This document shows, piece after piece, positions 17,740 through 25,042 of a stretch of DNA of 34,401 nucleotides; position 1 is the first letter of the stretch; each line of letters begins with the position of its first letter. The stretch covers positions 1-34,401 of the forward strand of contig JBBIJR010000036.1 in assembly GCA_037445875.1 (NCBI GenBank), given 5' to 3'. This DNA comes from JBBIJR01 sp037445875. Its GTDB lineage: Bacteria; CLD3; SB21. Both the position numbers and the translations under genes were made by a program. The notes under the pieces were generated by a model. That model saw only the letters and a list, made by a program, of their open reading frames with translations. It did not search any database and was not told where the DNA came from.

Positions 17740-18116
17740 CGCCCTCCAGGAGCCCTCTTTTTGGTTGTCCGGACATCGGGGATCAGCCGGTCCTCGTGAA
17801 GTGCCATGCCCCACTCGCGCAGCCGTTCGATCAGGGGAACTGCCGTCCGGCCCTTATCCGTGAGGCAATACTCCACTTTGGGCGGAACGCTGGCATAAAC
17901 TGTTCGCGAAATCAGGCCGTCCCGCTCAAGTTCGTGCAACTGTTCCGCCAGCACCTTGTGAGTGACCCTGCCGATACTGCGCTTCAGCTCCGCATAACGC
18001 ATGACGCGGTCCTTCAAGCGCCAGAGAATGGGCATCTTCCATTTGCCGCCCAGGATGGATAAAGCCAGTTCGACAGGATTGTTGTATACGCGGCCGCCAA
18101 ATTCAAAACGGGGCAT
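17736..18116 (-). CDS. HxlR-family winged-helix transcriptional regulator
   Basis: DNA-binding regulator of 126 residues. NPVELALSILGGKWKMPILW at about 13-32, the RYAELKRSIGRVTHKVLAEQL helix-turn-helix, and RDGLISRTVYASVPPKVEYCLTDKG (the wing) are diagnostic of HxlR. Such proteins often sense electrophiles or redox state; one cysteine (VEYCLTD) is present, but the usual N-terminal sensing cysteine is absent. It is the first gene of an overlapping pair with the arginase-family gene, and divergent from the secreted DJ-1 gene across 129 bp, so it may control both. The intergenic part near 18130-18150 has TTACCGTACAGTTAG, a possible but unproven operator. The ATG start at 18116 fits family length. 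Confidence 0.92.
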   Translation of the reverse strand: MPRFEFGGRVYNNPVELALSILGGKWKMPILWRLKDRVMRYAELKRSIGRVTHKVLAEQLHELERDGLISRTVYASVPPKVEYCLTDKGRTAVPLIERLREWGMALHEDRLIPDVRTTKKRAPGGR

Positions 18117-18245
18117 GAGTTCCTCGACGTGACCTACTTACCGTACAGTTAGCATCCAACCGGGAAGTGCGTTCTTGACGGACTCAAGATAGAGATTAAA
18201 TTGGAGTCGAACAATATACTTCCTCCACACTCGAAAGGAACGCTC

Positions 18246-19037
18246 ATGGTGCCTTTTCTTGTGACTTTGATGCTCATCGTCGCGGAGACGGTCACGGCCC
18301 AGCACGGCCAGGCGGACGGATCGAAGAAAAAACGTATCCTGATGGTGGCCGCCAATCCCTCCATCTCCACACAGACCGGCTGGCCGATCGGATGCTGGGC
18401 TTCGGAGATCACGCATCCGTACTACACCTTCACGGAAGCCGGATACGAAGTGGACATCGCAAGTCCCCGAGGCGGGAGGGTGGAGTTTGACGCCTACAGC
18501 GACCCCCGGGATGCCAGCGGCTATTCTGCCCACGACCTGATCAGTCTGGGATTCATTCATTCGCCCCATCTGATGAAGAAGTTGGACAGCACGAAGAGTC
18601 TTAGCCAGGTCCGGGTCGAGCAGTACGACGCGTTGTTTGTCTGCGGCGGGCAGTCTCCCATGTATACGTTCATCAACGATACGAACCTCCATCGGTTCTT
18701 TGTGCGTTTTCATGAAACAGGCAAACCCGCGGCCGCCATTTGCCACGGAACCTGCCTCCTGCTCAAAGCGCGGACGAGCAGCGGCGCCCTGCTGGTCGAG
18801 GGTAAAACATGGACGGGATTTGCGGATGCCGAGGAAGACTACGCTGACCACGCCGTCGGAAAGAAGATCCAGCCGTTCCGGATCCAGACGGAGGCCGGGA
18901 AAATACCCCATACGAACTTCATCGCGCAGGGCCCGTTCAGGCCGTTCGCCATCCGGGACGGCAATCTGATCACCGGACAGCAGCAAAACTCCGGCATCGA
19001 AGCGGCCCGGCTCGTCATCGAGATGTTGGGACGGTAA
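18246..19037 (+). CDS. Secreted DJ-1/PfpI-family (type 1 glutamine amidotransferase-like) protein
   Basis: DJ-1/PfpI superfamily protein of 263 residues, probably exported. The N-terminus MVPFLVTLMLIVAETVTAQHG is a signal peptide. The core starts at KKKRILMVAANPS, with AGYEVDIASPRGG, the nucleophile elbow AAAICHGTCLLL (catalytic cysteine) and the partner region HTNFIAQGPFRPF and LITGQQQNSG. It is closest in style to Hsp31-like class I GATase proteins, which act as glyoxalases, chaperones or deglycases; which applies here is unknown. The ATG at 18246 is preceded by AAAGGA at a good distance; a TTG at 18201 in frame would place charged residues before the signal and is rejected. Divergent from hxlR. 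Confidence 0.88.
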   Translation: MVPFLVTLMLIVAETVTAQHGQADGSKKKRILMVAANPSISTQTGWPIGCWASEITHPYYTFTEAGYEVDIASPRGGRVEFDAYSDPRDASGYSAHDLISLGFIHSPHLMKKLDSTKSLSQVRVEQYDALFVCGGQSPMYTFINDTNLHRFFVRFHETGKPAAAICHGTCLLLKARTSSGALLVEGKTWTGFADAEEDYADHAVGKKIQPFRIQTEAGKIPHTNFIAQGPFRPFAIRDGNLITGQQQNSGIEAARLVIEMLGR

Positions 19038-19145
19038 CGGCTGGCTCCGCAGCACCTAACCTGAGGTCCGCAGCGGCGGCGGGCCGTCGAATTCAATGTT
19101 CAAAAATCGGTGGAGACGTAAGTCCATTTGCTTTACATTGGGATC

Positions 19146-20204
19146 ATGATGTACTCGACACCTACCGCCCGCGAGATGCACGACGCGTTCATGACGCGGG
19201 ATGCTTCCTACGATGGGATATTTTTCACGGGCGTGCGCACGACGGGAATTTTCTGTCGCCCGTCGTGTCCGGCGCGCAAACCGAAATCGGAGAACATCGA
19301 GTTCTTTTCGACCGTGCGGGAGGCGCTGTTCGCCGGCTATCGTCCGTGCGAGCGGTGCCGTCCCCTGAATGCCCTGGGCAGCCATCCGGAGTGGGTCATG
19401 AAGCTGCTCCGCCGCATCGAAGACGAACCGACGGGACGTGTGCGGGATACCGATGTGCGAACGATGGGTATTCAGCCCGAACGCGCCCGACGGTATTTTA
19501 TCAAACACTTTGGGATGACGTTTCAGGCATACAGCCGGGCGCGGCGCCTGGGCCATTCTTTACACTCAATCAGGGAGGGAACAAGATTGGACGATGTGAT
19601 CCTGGGACACGGCTACGAATCCCACAGCGGCTTCCGCGACGCTTTCAGCAGGACCTTCGGGCGGCCGCCGGGGAAAAGTCAGAAGAGCGACTGTATTGTC
19701 ACGGCCATGATCGAAAGTCCGATCGGACCGCTCGTGGCAGGTGCTAATGCGGAAGGCGTCGTTCTATTGGAATTCACCGACCGCCGCATGATGGAGCATC
19801 AGTTCAGCTCGCTTCGTAAACATTTTCGCTGCGCCGTCGTGCCCGGCGAGAATCCACACCTCGACGCGCTGCGCAGGGAACTATGCGAATATTTCGACGG
19901 AAAGAGAAAGCAGTTTACCGTCCCTCTCGTGTTTCCCGGAACGCCGTTCGAGGAACGGGTATGGAAAGCATTGTTGAAAATTCCGTACGGCCAAACCCGG
20001 TCCTATGAAGACCTCGCCCAAACACTGGGCGCCGCGGGCGCACAGCGGGCGGTGGGTCGGGCTAACGGTATGAACCGTATCGCGATTATCATCCCCTGTC
20101 ACCGCGTGATTAACAAGAACGGCCAACTGGGGGGGTACGGCGGTGGGCTGTGGAGAAAACAGCGTCTGCTCGATCTTGAAAGGGGTGTCCTGACGCTGAC
20201 ATGA
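19146..20204 (+). CDS. ada: Ada: methylation-sensing activator and O6-methylguanine-DNA methyltransferase
   Basis: Full-length Ada of 352 residues. The N-terminal zinc domain has C37, C41, C68 and C71 (GIFCRPSCPARKP and RPCERCRP); in E. coli the first of these takes methyl groups from phosphotriesters and turns the protein into an activator. An AraC-type helix-turn-helix region spans about 80-165. The C-terminal methyltransferase has the IIPCHRVI motif with acceptor C318. All three parts are in one frame, as in E. coli Ada. Starts ATG 19146, ATG 19149 and TTG 19128 are all possible; 19146 gives the spacing closest to E. coli. No alkA or alkB neighbour is in the window. It probably regulates its own promoter in the gap before 19128. 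Confidence 0.95.
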   Translation: MMYSTPTAREMHDAFMTRDASYDGIFFTGVRTTGIFCRPSCPARKPKSENIEFFSTVREALFAGYRPCERCRPLNALGSHPEWVMKLLRRIEDEPTGRVRDTDVRTMGIQPERARRYFIKHFGMTFQAYSRARRLGHSLHSIREGTRLDDVILGHGYESHSGFRDAFSRTFGRPPGKSQKSDCIVTAMIESPIGPLVAGANAEGVVLLEFTDRRMMEHQFSSLRKHFRCAVVPGENPHLDALRRELCEYFDGKRKQFTVPLVFPGTPFEERVWKALLKIPYGQTRSYEDLAQTLGAAGAQRAVGRANGMNRIAIIIPCHRVINKNGQLGGYGGGLWRKQRLLDLERGVLTLT

Positions 20205-20255
20205 TATCGATCAGAAACGCATAGTCCTCACCGCGACAACCGTGCGCGTGCGCCG

Positions 20256-20660
20256 CTACCCGAGTTCCTCAAGGGCACCGAGGTCTCTCTTGCGCCCGGT
20301 TGATTTTGTTCTTATTCCATCCACGATTCCCCGAGCACGCCGTTTATAACAGGACTCGAACGTTACTCCATCGAGAGAAGTCAAAATATCAATTCGATTG
20401 GGAGGACGGCCAATCTGCAGCACCGAGTCGGGCTCTGAAAAAGCCTCGAGCGAAAGTTTGTCGGTATGGAATCCAAATCCTTTCAATGCGTTCAGCACCC
20501 TCTCGCGTTTTCCACGGTTGGTCGGACCCATATATCCAGGTCTTGTGTGAAGCGCGGAAATCCGTGGAATCCCACGGCATACCCTCCAACAATGAGATAT
20601 TCAACGCCGTTCTTGTTTAACGATTCGAAACTCTCTGAAGTCCTTGTTCAGGTCCGTCAT
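20256..20660 (-). pseudogene. Nucleotidyltransferase (MNT/DUF6036-like) remnant
   Basis: Starts at ATG 20660 (MTDLNKDFREF). A one-frame shift gives SLNKNGVEYLIVGGYAVGFH, the GG motif of a minimal nucleotidyltransferase, followed by FTQDLDIWVRPTVENA. A second shift near 20503-20507 gives ERVLNALKGFGFHTDK through QIGRPPNRIDILTS. The end (GIVDGI followed directly by TKSTGRKRDLGALEELG) appears to lack about ten residues that the family has between these two points. There are therefore two frameshifts and a small in-frame deletion, which is clear decay. The first lesion, at 20624-20630 (TTCGAAA on the plus strand), fits loss of two bases (TTTCTCGAA to TTTCGAA on the coding strand). Intact relatives are often paired with a short upstream gene, as here. 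Confidence 0.8.
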
Positions 20661-20796
20661 GGAACCACCTCAGGTATCTTTGCCGAAGGATTTCTATGGC
20701 GCGCAGCCGCTCCCGCGCAGGCCGTGACATCCAGTATTCGCGATCGCGATCGGGTTCGTGCAGTTTCTTGATTCGAAGAAACGTTCTGTCCGTCAT
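20617..20796 (-). pseudogene. Small partner protein of the nucleotidyltransferase, C-terminus shifted
   Basis: A 59-codon frame from ATG 20796: MTDRTFLRIKKLHEPDRDRE, then YWMSRPARERLRAIEILRQRY and onward to GLQRVSNR, ending in TAA at 20617-20619. The motif YW-x-SRP-x2-ERL-x-AIE-x-LR is typical of short proteins that precede and overlap these nucleotidyltransferase genes. With the same two bases restored at 20624-20630 the end would read RVSRIVKQERR and stop at 20601-20603, which fits the family better. So one two-base loss damages both overlapping frames. The function of the small protein is unknown; a toxin-antitoxin or regulatory relation with the transferase is only an inference. Confidence 0.7.
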
Positions 20797-21027
20797 GATC
20801 TACAGTTCCCAGTTCTTACCTGCAAGATACCCACGAGGCGACCAAAAACCAAGTCAAAATCCGGGAGAGTGATTCGCCTCGGCAGTGTTCCCGGGTGTTC
20901 TTATGTTCTTACGGTTTATCGGAACTGGCGGATACAAGGCTCTCTTAAAAGCCACACCTCTGGAGTTGTTACCCAGCGGATCGGCCAACCCATGGAGGAA
21001 TCCTCCGTAAAAACAACGATTCGGCGT
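20797..21027. other. Intergenic stretch, nothing recognised
   Basis: This stretch of about 230 bp precedes the sigma-54-like site. I see no gene, structural RNA or repeat in it on either strand. It should contain the promoter of the damaged nucleotidyltransferase pair on the minus strand. Confidence 0.4.
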
Positions 21028-21044
21028 TTGGCACGGCGATTGAA
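21028..21044 (+). promoter_or_regulatory. Sigma-54-like promoter element
   Basis: TTGGCACGGCGATTGAA matches the -24 element (TTGGCACG) perfectly. In the -12 element it has TTGAA where TTGCA is usual, with the correct spacing between them. It lies 52 bp upstream of the lipoprotein start at 21096. No sigma-54 activator gene is in the window. Confidence 0.3.
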
Positions 21045-21095
21045 GATCGGAACGCGCACGTATGAAACCTTAACCGTCTCAAAGGAGGATTTGCC

Positions 21096-21491
21096 ATGAG
21101 AAACTCGTTATGCTTTTCCCTCGCGCTTGGGTTGTTGTTCTGGGCGGGTTGCGCCGAAGACGATTCGCCGGTCAACAGCATTCCCGGCCACGGACAGCTG
21201 GTCTTCAAGGTTGGGAGCGTGCCCGCGATCGTGTCAAGCATCGAAGCCGACATTACCAACAGCTCGAGTGGCGATGTCATCAATGTCGATCTCACATCCA
21301 ATACGATCGTGTCGCTGATGGTGGGCGACTACAGCGTGGATGTGACGGCCTACGATGCCAACGGCAATGCCGTCTACCGGGGATCGGCAGACTTTACGGT
21401 CGTCGAAGGGCTGAATACAATCGCCTCGATCACCATGGATCCCGTTACCGGTACTGTGCAATTCGAGTTCGTGTGGGGCGACGGCGAATAG
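21096..21491 (+). CDS. Small lipoprotein with Ig-like/beta-sandwich domain, function unknown
   Basis: Encodes 131 residues starting MRNSLCFSLALGLLFWAGC, a lipoprotein signal peptide with the modified cysteine at C19. The mature part is a compact beta-rich domain (GQLVFKVGSVPAIVSSIEAD, VSLMVGDYSVDVTAYDANG, TVVEGLNTIASITMDP) similar in texture to bacterial Ig-like or carbohydrate-binding folds in Bacteroidota surface lipoproteins. The start is clear: AAAGGAGG nine bases upstream. Its own upstream region has a sigma-54-like site, and a strong hairpin terminator follows the TAG stop, so it is monocistronic. No specific function can be assigned. Confidence 0.82.
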   Translation: MRNSLCFSLALGLLFWAGCAEDDSPVNSIPGHGQLVFKVGSVPAIVSSIEADITNSSSGDVINVDLTSNTIVSLMVGDYSVDVTAYDANGNAVYRGSADFTVVEGLNTIASITMDPVTGTVQFEFVWGDGE

Positions 21492-21509
21492 GTCGGGAGT
21501 TTGTGAACA

Positions 21510-21549
21510 CCGGTAGCCCGGTTCTACGGGCTACCGGGAAGTCTTTTCT
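21510..21549 (+). terminator. Rho-independent terminator after the lipoprotein gene
   Basis: Perfect 11-bp stem, CCGGTAGCCCG (21510-21520) and CGGGCTACCGG (21527-21537), with a six-base loop, followed by GAAGTCTTTTCT. It lies 18 bp beyond the stop codon. Confidence 0.8.
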
Positions 21550-21650
21550 ATGGAGTGGTGGTTTTTGACGTGGGGAGACAAAAGGGGTTTCACTTTTCGT
21601 GGCATTTGATTATCTTTGTGTGTTGCTCAATACTGATTTCGAGGATTCCT

Positions 21651-21774
21651 GTGAAACCAGCGGCCAGCTCGACATTTCTCAGTCGAGTCATACTGAACAA
21701 TTACAAGAGCATTCGACATTGTTCGGTCTCACTTGGACCTCTAACATTTCTCGTTGGTCAAAACGGGTCCGGAA
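21651..21774 (+). pseudogene. AAA-family (RecF/SMC-like) ATPase, only the N-terminus remains
   Basis: A GTG at 21651 with GAGGA before it opens a frame reading FLSRVILNNYKSIRHCSVSL and GPLTFLVGQNGSG. This is the N-terminus of the AAA_21/RecF-like ATPase family up to the middle of the Walker A loop (GxNGSGK). At about 21772 the homology ends abruptly before the lysine, and the sequence becomes the antisense of another gene. No remaining part of the ATPase is found in the window. It is a gene head of about 40 codons, non-functional. Confidence 0.7.
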
Positions 21775-21999
21775 CCGAAGCACGTATGATCCGGGAGGAA
21801 CGTTCAGGACAATGAAGTTGCCGTCCGCGTCGGACGAGGCTCCGAGTGTGGTTCCGTGAATCACGACGTTAGCCCCGATGAGGCCCTCTTGAGTTTCGGC
21901 GTCCGTAGTCCGACCCTTGATCGTCCCGCCCATTTGTTGCGCGGAAGCGGCCGCCGCCAAAAGAAGCGCCCAGGAAATGAAGAGCAGTATCCGCCTCAT
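21775..21999 (-). pseudogene. Carboxypeptidase-regulatory-like domain (TonB-receptor type) N-terminal fragment
   Basis: ATG 21999 with AAGGAG upstream; the signal peptide MRRILLFISWALLLAAAASA is followed by GGTIKGRTTDAETQEGLIGA, NVVIHGTTLGASSDADG and VLNVPPGSYVLR. This is the signal peptide and CarboxypepD_reg/CNA-B-like domain that begins many TonB-dependent receptors of Bacteroidota. The homology stops at about 21775, where the sequence turns into the antisense of the ATPase fragment on the other strand. The frame then runs on to a stop without meaning. Only about 75 residues remain of a gene that normally exceeds 700 codons. Confidence 0.75.
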
Positions 22000-22167
22000 A
22001 GAACTCCTTTCTTGGTCATCGATGGTTCAAGTTTGACGATAGGGGAAGGTACACGGCCCGCGTACAGCATTCGCCCGTGCCCATGGGGAAAGACCTATGC
22101 GGATAGGGACTCGAAGTTCAGGCCCCTGGGACTGGACTCGGGAATGCGTCATGTGAGGGAAAATAAC

Positions 22168-22186
22168 ATATTGCTTGCACATACAA
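22168..22186. promoter_or_regulatory. MarR operator candidate, copy 1
   Basis: ATATTGCTTGCACATACAA, the exact reverse complement of the 19-bp element at 22666-22684. It lies 24 bp before the marR start, where repressor binding would overlap the promoter. TTG and CAA at its ends give an imperfect palindrome. Confidence 0.65.
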
Positions 22187-22209
22187 ATTATGTACTCTAT
22201 ATTTCGGGC

Positions 22210-22638
22210 ATGCAACCGGTGGGCAGAGAAAACTACTGTCAGTGCCTCTTCTATGCCTCGGGAGCGCTTTCGAGGGTCCTCAATCGGATGGCGGAGGAGG
22301 CATTTGGTCCAACGGGTCTTGCACCATCGCAAGCGTTCGCACTGATGACCGTCTGTCGCAAGCCCGGCATTCAGCCCGGCGAGCTCAGCAGCGTCCTGAT
22401 GCTCGCGCCATCCACACTGACGCGTCTGGTCGAAAAACTGGAAACGAAAAAGCTCGTAGAACGGCGAGGCGAAGCCAAAGCCACGTTCGTTCACCCTACG
22501 GAAAAAGGTAAACGCATGGAACCCCAGTTGCGTCTGTGCTGGGAAGAACTGTTGCGCCGGTATGTCGAGGTGCTGGGAGAAAAGGCTGCCAGGGAGCTGA
22601 CGACCGCCACTTACGAAGCAGCAATCAAGCTGGAGTGA
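22210..22638 (+). CDS. MarR-family transcriptional regulator
   Basis: Winged-helix dimeric regulator of 142 residues. Helices ENYCQCLFYASGALSRVLNR and GLAPSQAFALMTVCRKPGIQ lead to the recognition region GELSSVLMLAPSTLTRLVEKL and the wing KKLVERRGEAKATFVHPTEKG, all typical. Cysteines at about residues 10 and 12 in the N-terminal helix could be redox sensors, as in OhrR-type proteins; this is an inference. The ATG at 22210 is used because the regulator fold starts right there; the frame is open further upstream, but that part shows no similarity. It is followed 68 bp later by a reductase gene that carries an inverted copy of the same 19-bp element, so the reductase is the likely target. Confidence 0.9.
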   Translation: MQPVGRENYCQCLFYASGALSRVLNRMAEEAFGPTGLAPSQAFALMTVCRKPGIQPGELSSVLMLAPSTLTRLVEKLETKKLVERRGEAKATFVHPTEKGKRMEPQLRLCWEELLRRYVEVLGEKAARELTTATYEAAIKLE

Positions 22639-22665
22639 CTTCGGTTTTCTTTTGTCTTGCAAAAG

Positions 22666-22684
22666 TTGTATGTGCAAGCAATAT
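22666..22684. promoter_or_regulatory. MarR operator candidate, copy 2
   Basis: TTGTATGTGCAAGCAATAT, identical over 19 bases to the reverse complement of the site in front of marR. It lies 22 bp before the ATG of the reductase gene, between marR and that gene. Confidence 0.65.
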
Positions 22685-22706
22685 CTTCAATAACACGGGA
22701 GGTTCT

Positions 22707-23348
22707 ATGAAAGCAGCAGTTCTTGGATCCGGCCAGGTGGCCAAGGTCTTGAGCAAAGGCCTCAAGGACCACGGCTACGACGTTGTCCTCGGGACGCGCG
22801 AACCATCGAAAGTCAAAGACTGGCAAACTCAGACCGGGATCAAAGCGGTCACGCCCGAAGAGGCCGCCAAACACGGTGAACTCGTCGTTCTGGCTGTCAA
22901 AGGTTCGGCAGCGGAAAAAGCAATCCAGCAGGCAGGGACCGGCAACCTGAGAGGCAAGACCGTCATCGATGTAACCAATCCCATCGCCGATGAGCCGCCC
23001 GTAAACGGCGTCATCAAGTTCTTCACGGGCCCCAACGAGTCGCTGATGGAGCGGCTGCAGCAACTCGCTCCAGAGGTCCATTTCGTCAAGGCGTTTAGCT
23101 GCGTGGGCAACGCGTTCATGGTCCACCCGAAATTCCCGGGCGGTACACCGACCATGTTCATTTGCGGCAATGACGACGCGGCCAAGAAGGCCGTCAACGA
23201 CCTTCTCGTGCGGTTCGGATGGGAAGTCGCCGACATGGGCAAGGCGGAGGCCGCTCGTGCGATCGAACCGCTGTGCATCCTCTGGTGTATTCCCGGTTTC
23301 CTTCACAACTCATGGACACATGCGTTTAAGTTGCTGAAAACGGCATGA
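22707..23348 (+). CDS. NADP(H)/F420-dependent reductase-like protein (NAD(P)-binding)
   Basis: Encodes 213 residues with an N-terminal Rossmann fold (MKAAVLGSGQVAKVLSKGL, then VVLGTREPSKV) followed by GELVVLAVKGSA, TVIDVTNPIAD and VKAFSCVGNAFMVHP. This is the pattern of the NADPH-dependent F420 reductase/oxidoreductase_F420 group, many of which in non-F420 bacteria work with other cofactors. The ATG at 22707 follows a good ribosome site (GGGAGG). It lies 68 bp behind marR on the same strand with the shared operator between them, so it is probably induced by whatever the MarR protein senses. The substrate is unknown. Confidence 0.86.
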   Translation: MKAAVLGSGQVAKVLSKGLKDHGYDVVLGTREPSKVKDWQTQTGIKAVTPEEAAKHGELVVLAVKGSAAEKAIQQAGTGNLRGKTVIDVTNPIADEPPVNGVIKFFTGPNESLMERLQQLAPEVHFVKAFSCVGNAFMVHPKFPGGTPTMFICGNDDAAKKAVNDLLVRFGWEVADMGKAEAARAIEPLCILWCIPGFLHNSWTHAFKLLKTA

Positions 23349-23581
23349 GCGAGTGTGCCGAACCTTGCGCGACAGTCCTGCGTATACACGTCAACGAGCG
23401 TTCGAGCGAAAGGACGCGCATGGCGTTGCAGATTCGGAGAGAAGAAAGATCGCAGGGACCGGACCGTGATTCCTTGTGTCCCAGGACCGAAGGCCCCGAC
23501 CGTCGTGGCGGTCGACCGCACGCAGAGGAGAGCGGGCGATGCATGCACGATCCGCTCGCCCTGAGGCCGCACCGGGGACTA

Positions 23582-24808
23582 TTACCGCTCGGCCCTGCGA
23601 AGATACGCGGCTCTGAATTGCGAGGGGGTGATACCGGTCTGCTTTTTGAATAAGGTGTTGAACGATGCTTTGGAATTGAACCCGGCGTCCAGGGCTATGG
23701 CCAGAACGGTCAGGTGCTGCTTGTCGGGATCCACGAGCGCCCTCTTGACCTCCTCGACTCGGTACCCGTTCACCAGATCAAAGAACGTCTGATACAATTG
23801 CGTGTTGATCACCTCCGACAGGTTGTGGGGGGAGAGGCAGAGGTGTTCCGCCAGTTGTCCGAGCGTGAGTTCGCTGTCTCGATACAGATGCTCCGTTTCC
23901 ATCGCTCGTACCGCCTTCTGGCCATACTCCTGGGCTTTTTCTTCCGTGAGACCGGAACGTACGTATTTGACCGATGAGGAACGCGCGGTCCGGATTGGAG
24001 TGAGTTCTTCGAGGTCCCTGATCGTGTCGGCGACGGCAGGCTGTTCGAACACATCCGACCGGACCAGGCCCATATAACCCAGCACATAAACGTATACGGC
24101 CGCCAGGGCAGACGAAACATTGTAGTGCGTGGCCGTCAGTTCTGCTGAAACGAGCAGGTTCTCGACGAAGAACACGAGCCAGGTCGTCAGCGAGAGGTAC
24201 GTGATGTTCCTGAGCCAGTCCAGGCGGACGCGCTCGGTCGAGGAGAAGGCGGTCTCGACGCGGCGGGCGTGACATGCGATCAGGCGGAGCGAAGCCAACA
24301 TATACAGGGGCGCCTGCACAGCCAATACCGTGTTGAGAACCACCAGGTGCAATGTCTGTTCGCGAACTGCCCAATCATGCACACGCTCGTCAATCAGTGT
24401 TCCTGTGCCGACGTAGTCGGGGAGGAGGTAGAGCTTGTACAGGAGAAACGGGACGCCATGGATCCACCAGCGATAGGCGGTCGGAGGTGCCGATCGTATA
24501 AGGGCACCCGCATACAGATAATGCAGAGGGCCTGCGACCAGCGGTAATCCGGCCATGAGCACACCGGGAAGCGGATGCTCGTCGAAGAATCGAGCCTCCT
24601 GCAGGAGCAGGTATAGAAGGACCACACCGTAGACAATCATGAGGGCGCCGAGATACCGGTTCGCATACACACGGCGATGTTTGTGGAATATCAGAACAGC
24701 CAGCAGGAAGCAATTGGCGGAGGCAAGTAGCAGCAGCACATTGACCGGTTCCCAATTCATGGATTCAACGGTTTTTCCCATTATAGCGAAATGGTGAATC
24801 AAGCTCAT
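23582..24808 (-). CDS. Membrane-anchored AraC-family regulator (7TM sensor plus HTH)
   Basis: Roughly 400 residues: an N-terminal membrane part with about seven helices (LLLLASANCFLLAVLIF through VYVYVLGYMGLV), then a cytosolic AraC/XylS DNA-binding domain at the C-terminal end. Recognition helices are in LTLGQLAEHLCLSPHNLSEVI and LTVLAIALDAGFNSKASFNTLF, with the signature KKQTGITPSQFRAAYL. Membrane-bound AraC proteins of this layout are common in Bacteroidota and control genes in response to an extracellular signal. The start is uncertain: ATG 24808 has AAAGAG upstream, ATG 24760 would start just before the first helix, and GTG 24838 is also in frame. It is divergent from the CGNR regulator, with a repeat-rich region of about 230 bp between them. 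Confidence 0.88.
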   Translation of the reverse strand: MSLIHHFAIMGKTVESMNWEPVNVLLLLASANCFLLAVLIFHKHRRVYANRYLGALMIVYGVVLLYLLLQEARFFDEHPLPGVLMAGLPLVAGPLHYLYAGALIRSAPPTAYRWWIHGVPFLLYKLYLLPDYVGTGTLIDERVHDWAVREQTLHLVVLNTVLAVQAPLYMLASLRLIACHARRVETAFSSTERVRLDWLRNITYLSLTTWLVFFVENLLVSAELTATHYNVSSALAAVYVYVLGYMGLVRSDVFEQPAVADTIRDLEELTPIRTARSSSVKYVRSGLTEEKAQEYGQKAVRAMETEHLYRDSELTLGQLAEHLCLSPHNLSEVINTQLYQTFFDLVNGYRVEEVKRALVDPDKQHLTVLAIALDAGFNSKASFNTLFKKQTGITPSQFRAAYLRRAER

Positions 24809-24940
24809 CCGCTCTTTCCAGCGAGCGCTCACGGACACCCGTTGTAGGACGCCGTGCGGCTAAATGCAGAGCGACAACGCCTGTTCGGCTAACCGATACG
24901 GAGCACGAGTGAATCTCGTATAACCATCAACGATGGAATA

Positions 24941-25027
24941 AAGTAGTTATACTTCGAACGACTGCTAGCACGAGCATAACTTCTTGATTTACAAATATAA
25001 CTTCTTTATCATAACTTAACCGGTTAA
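24941..25027. promoter_or_regulatory. Repeat-rich divergent promoter region with perfect palindrome
   Basis: AAGTA-GTTA-TACTT is an inverted repeat at 24941-24954. ATAACTTCTT occurs at 24976-24985 and 24997-25006 (21 bp apart), with ATAACTT again at 25011-25017. TTAACCGGTTAA at 25016-25027 is a perfect 12-bp palindrome, ending 15 bp before the CGNR start at 25043. The region is strongly AT-rich compared with its surroundings and divides two divergent regulator genes. Confidence 0.5.
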
Positions 25028-25042
25028 CTGAGGGATTCTTTC

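Noticed and set aside
20758..21099. Plus-strand frame running up to the small lipoprotein start
   Set aside because: Protein texture is random, and the frame is antisense to the small partner gene in its first part.
22027..22677. Long minus-strand frame across marR
   Set aside because: Antisense to a well-recognised MarR gene, with no domain of its own.
23349..23581. Overlapping short frames on both strands between the reductase and AraC genes
   Set aside because: No ribosome sites, no family resemblance and mutually antisense; treated as intergenic.
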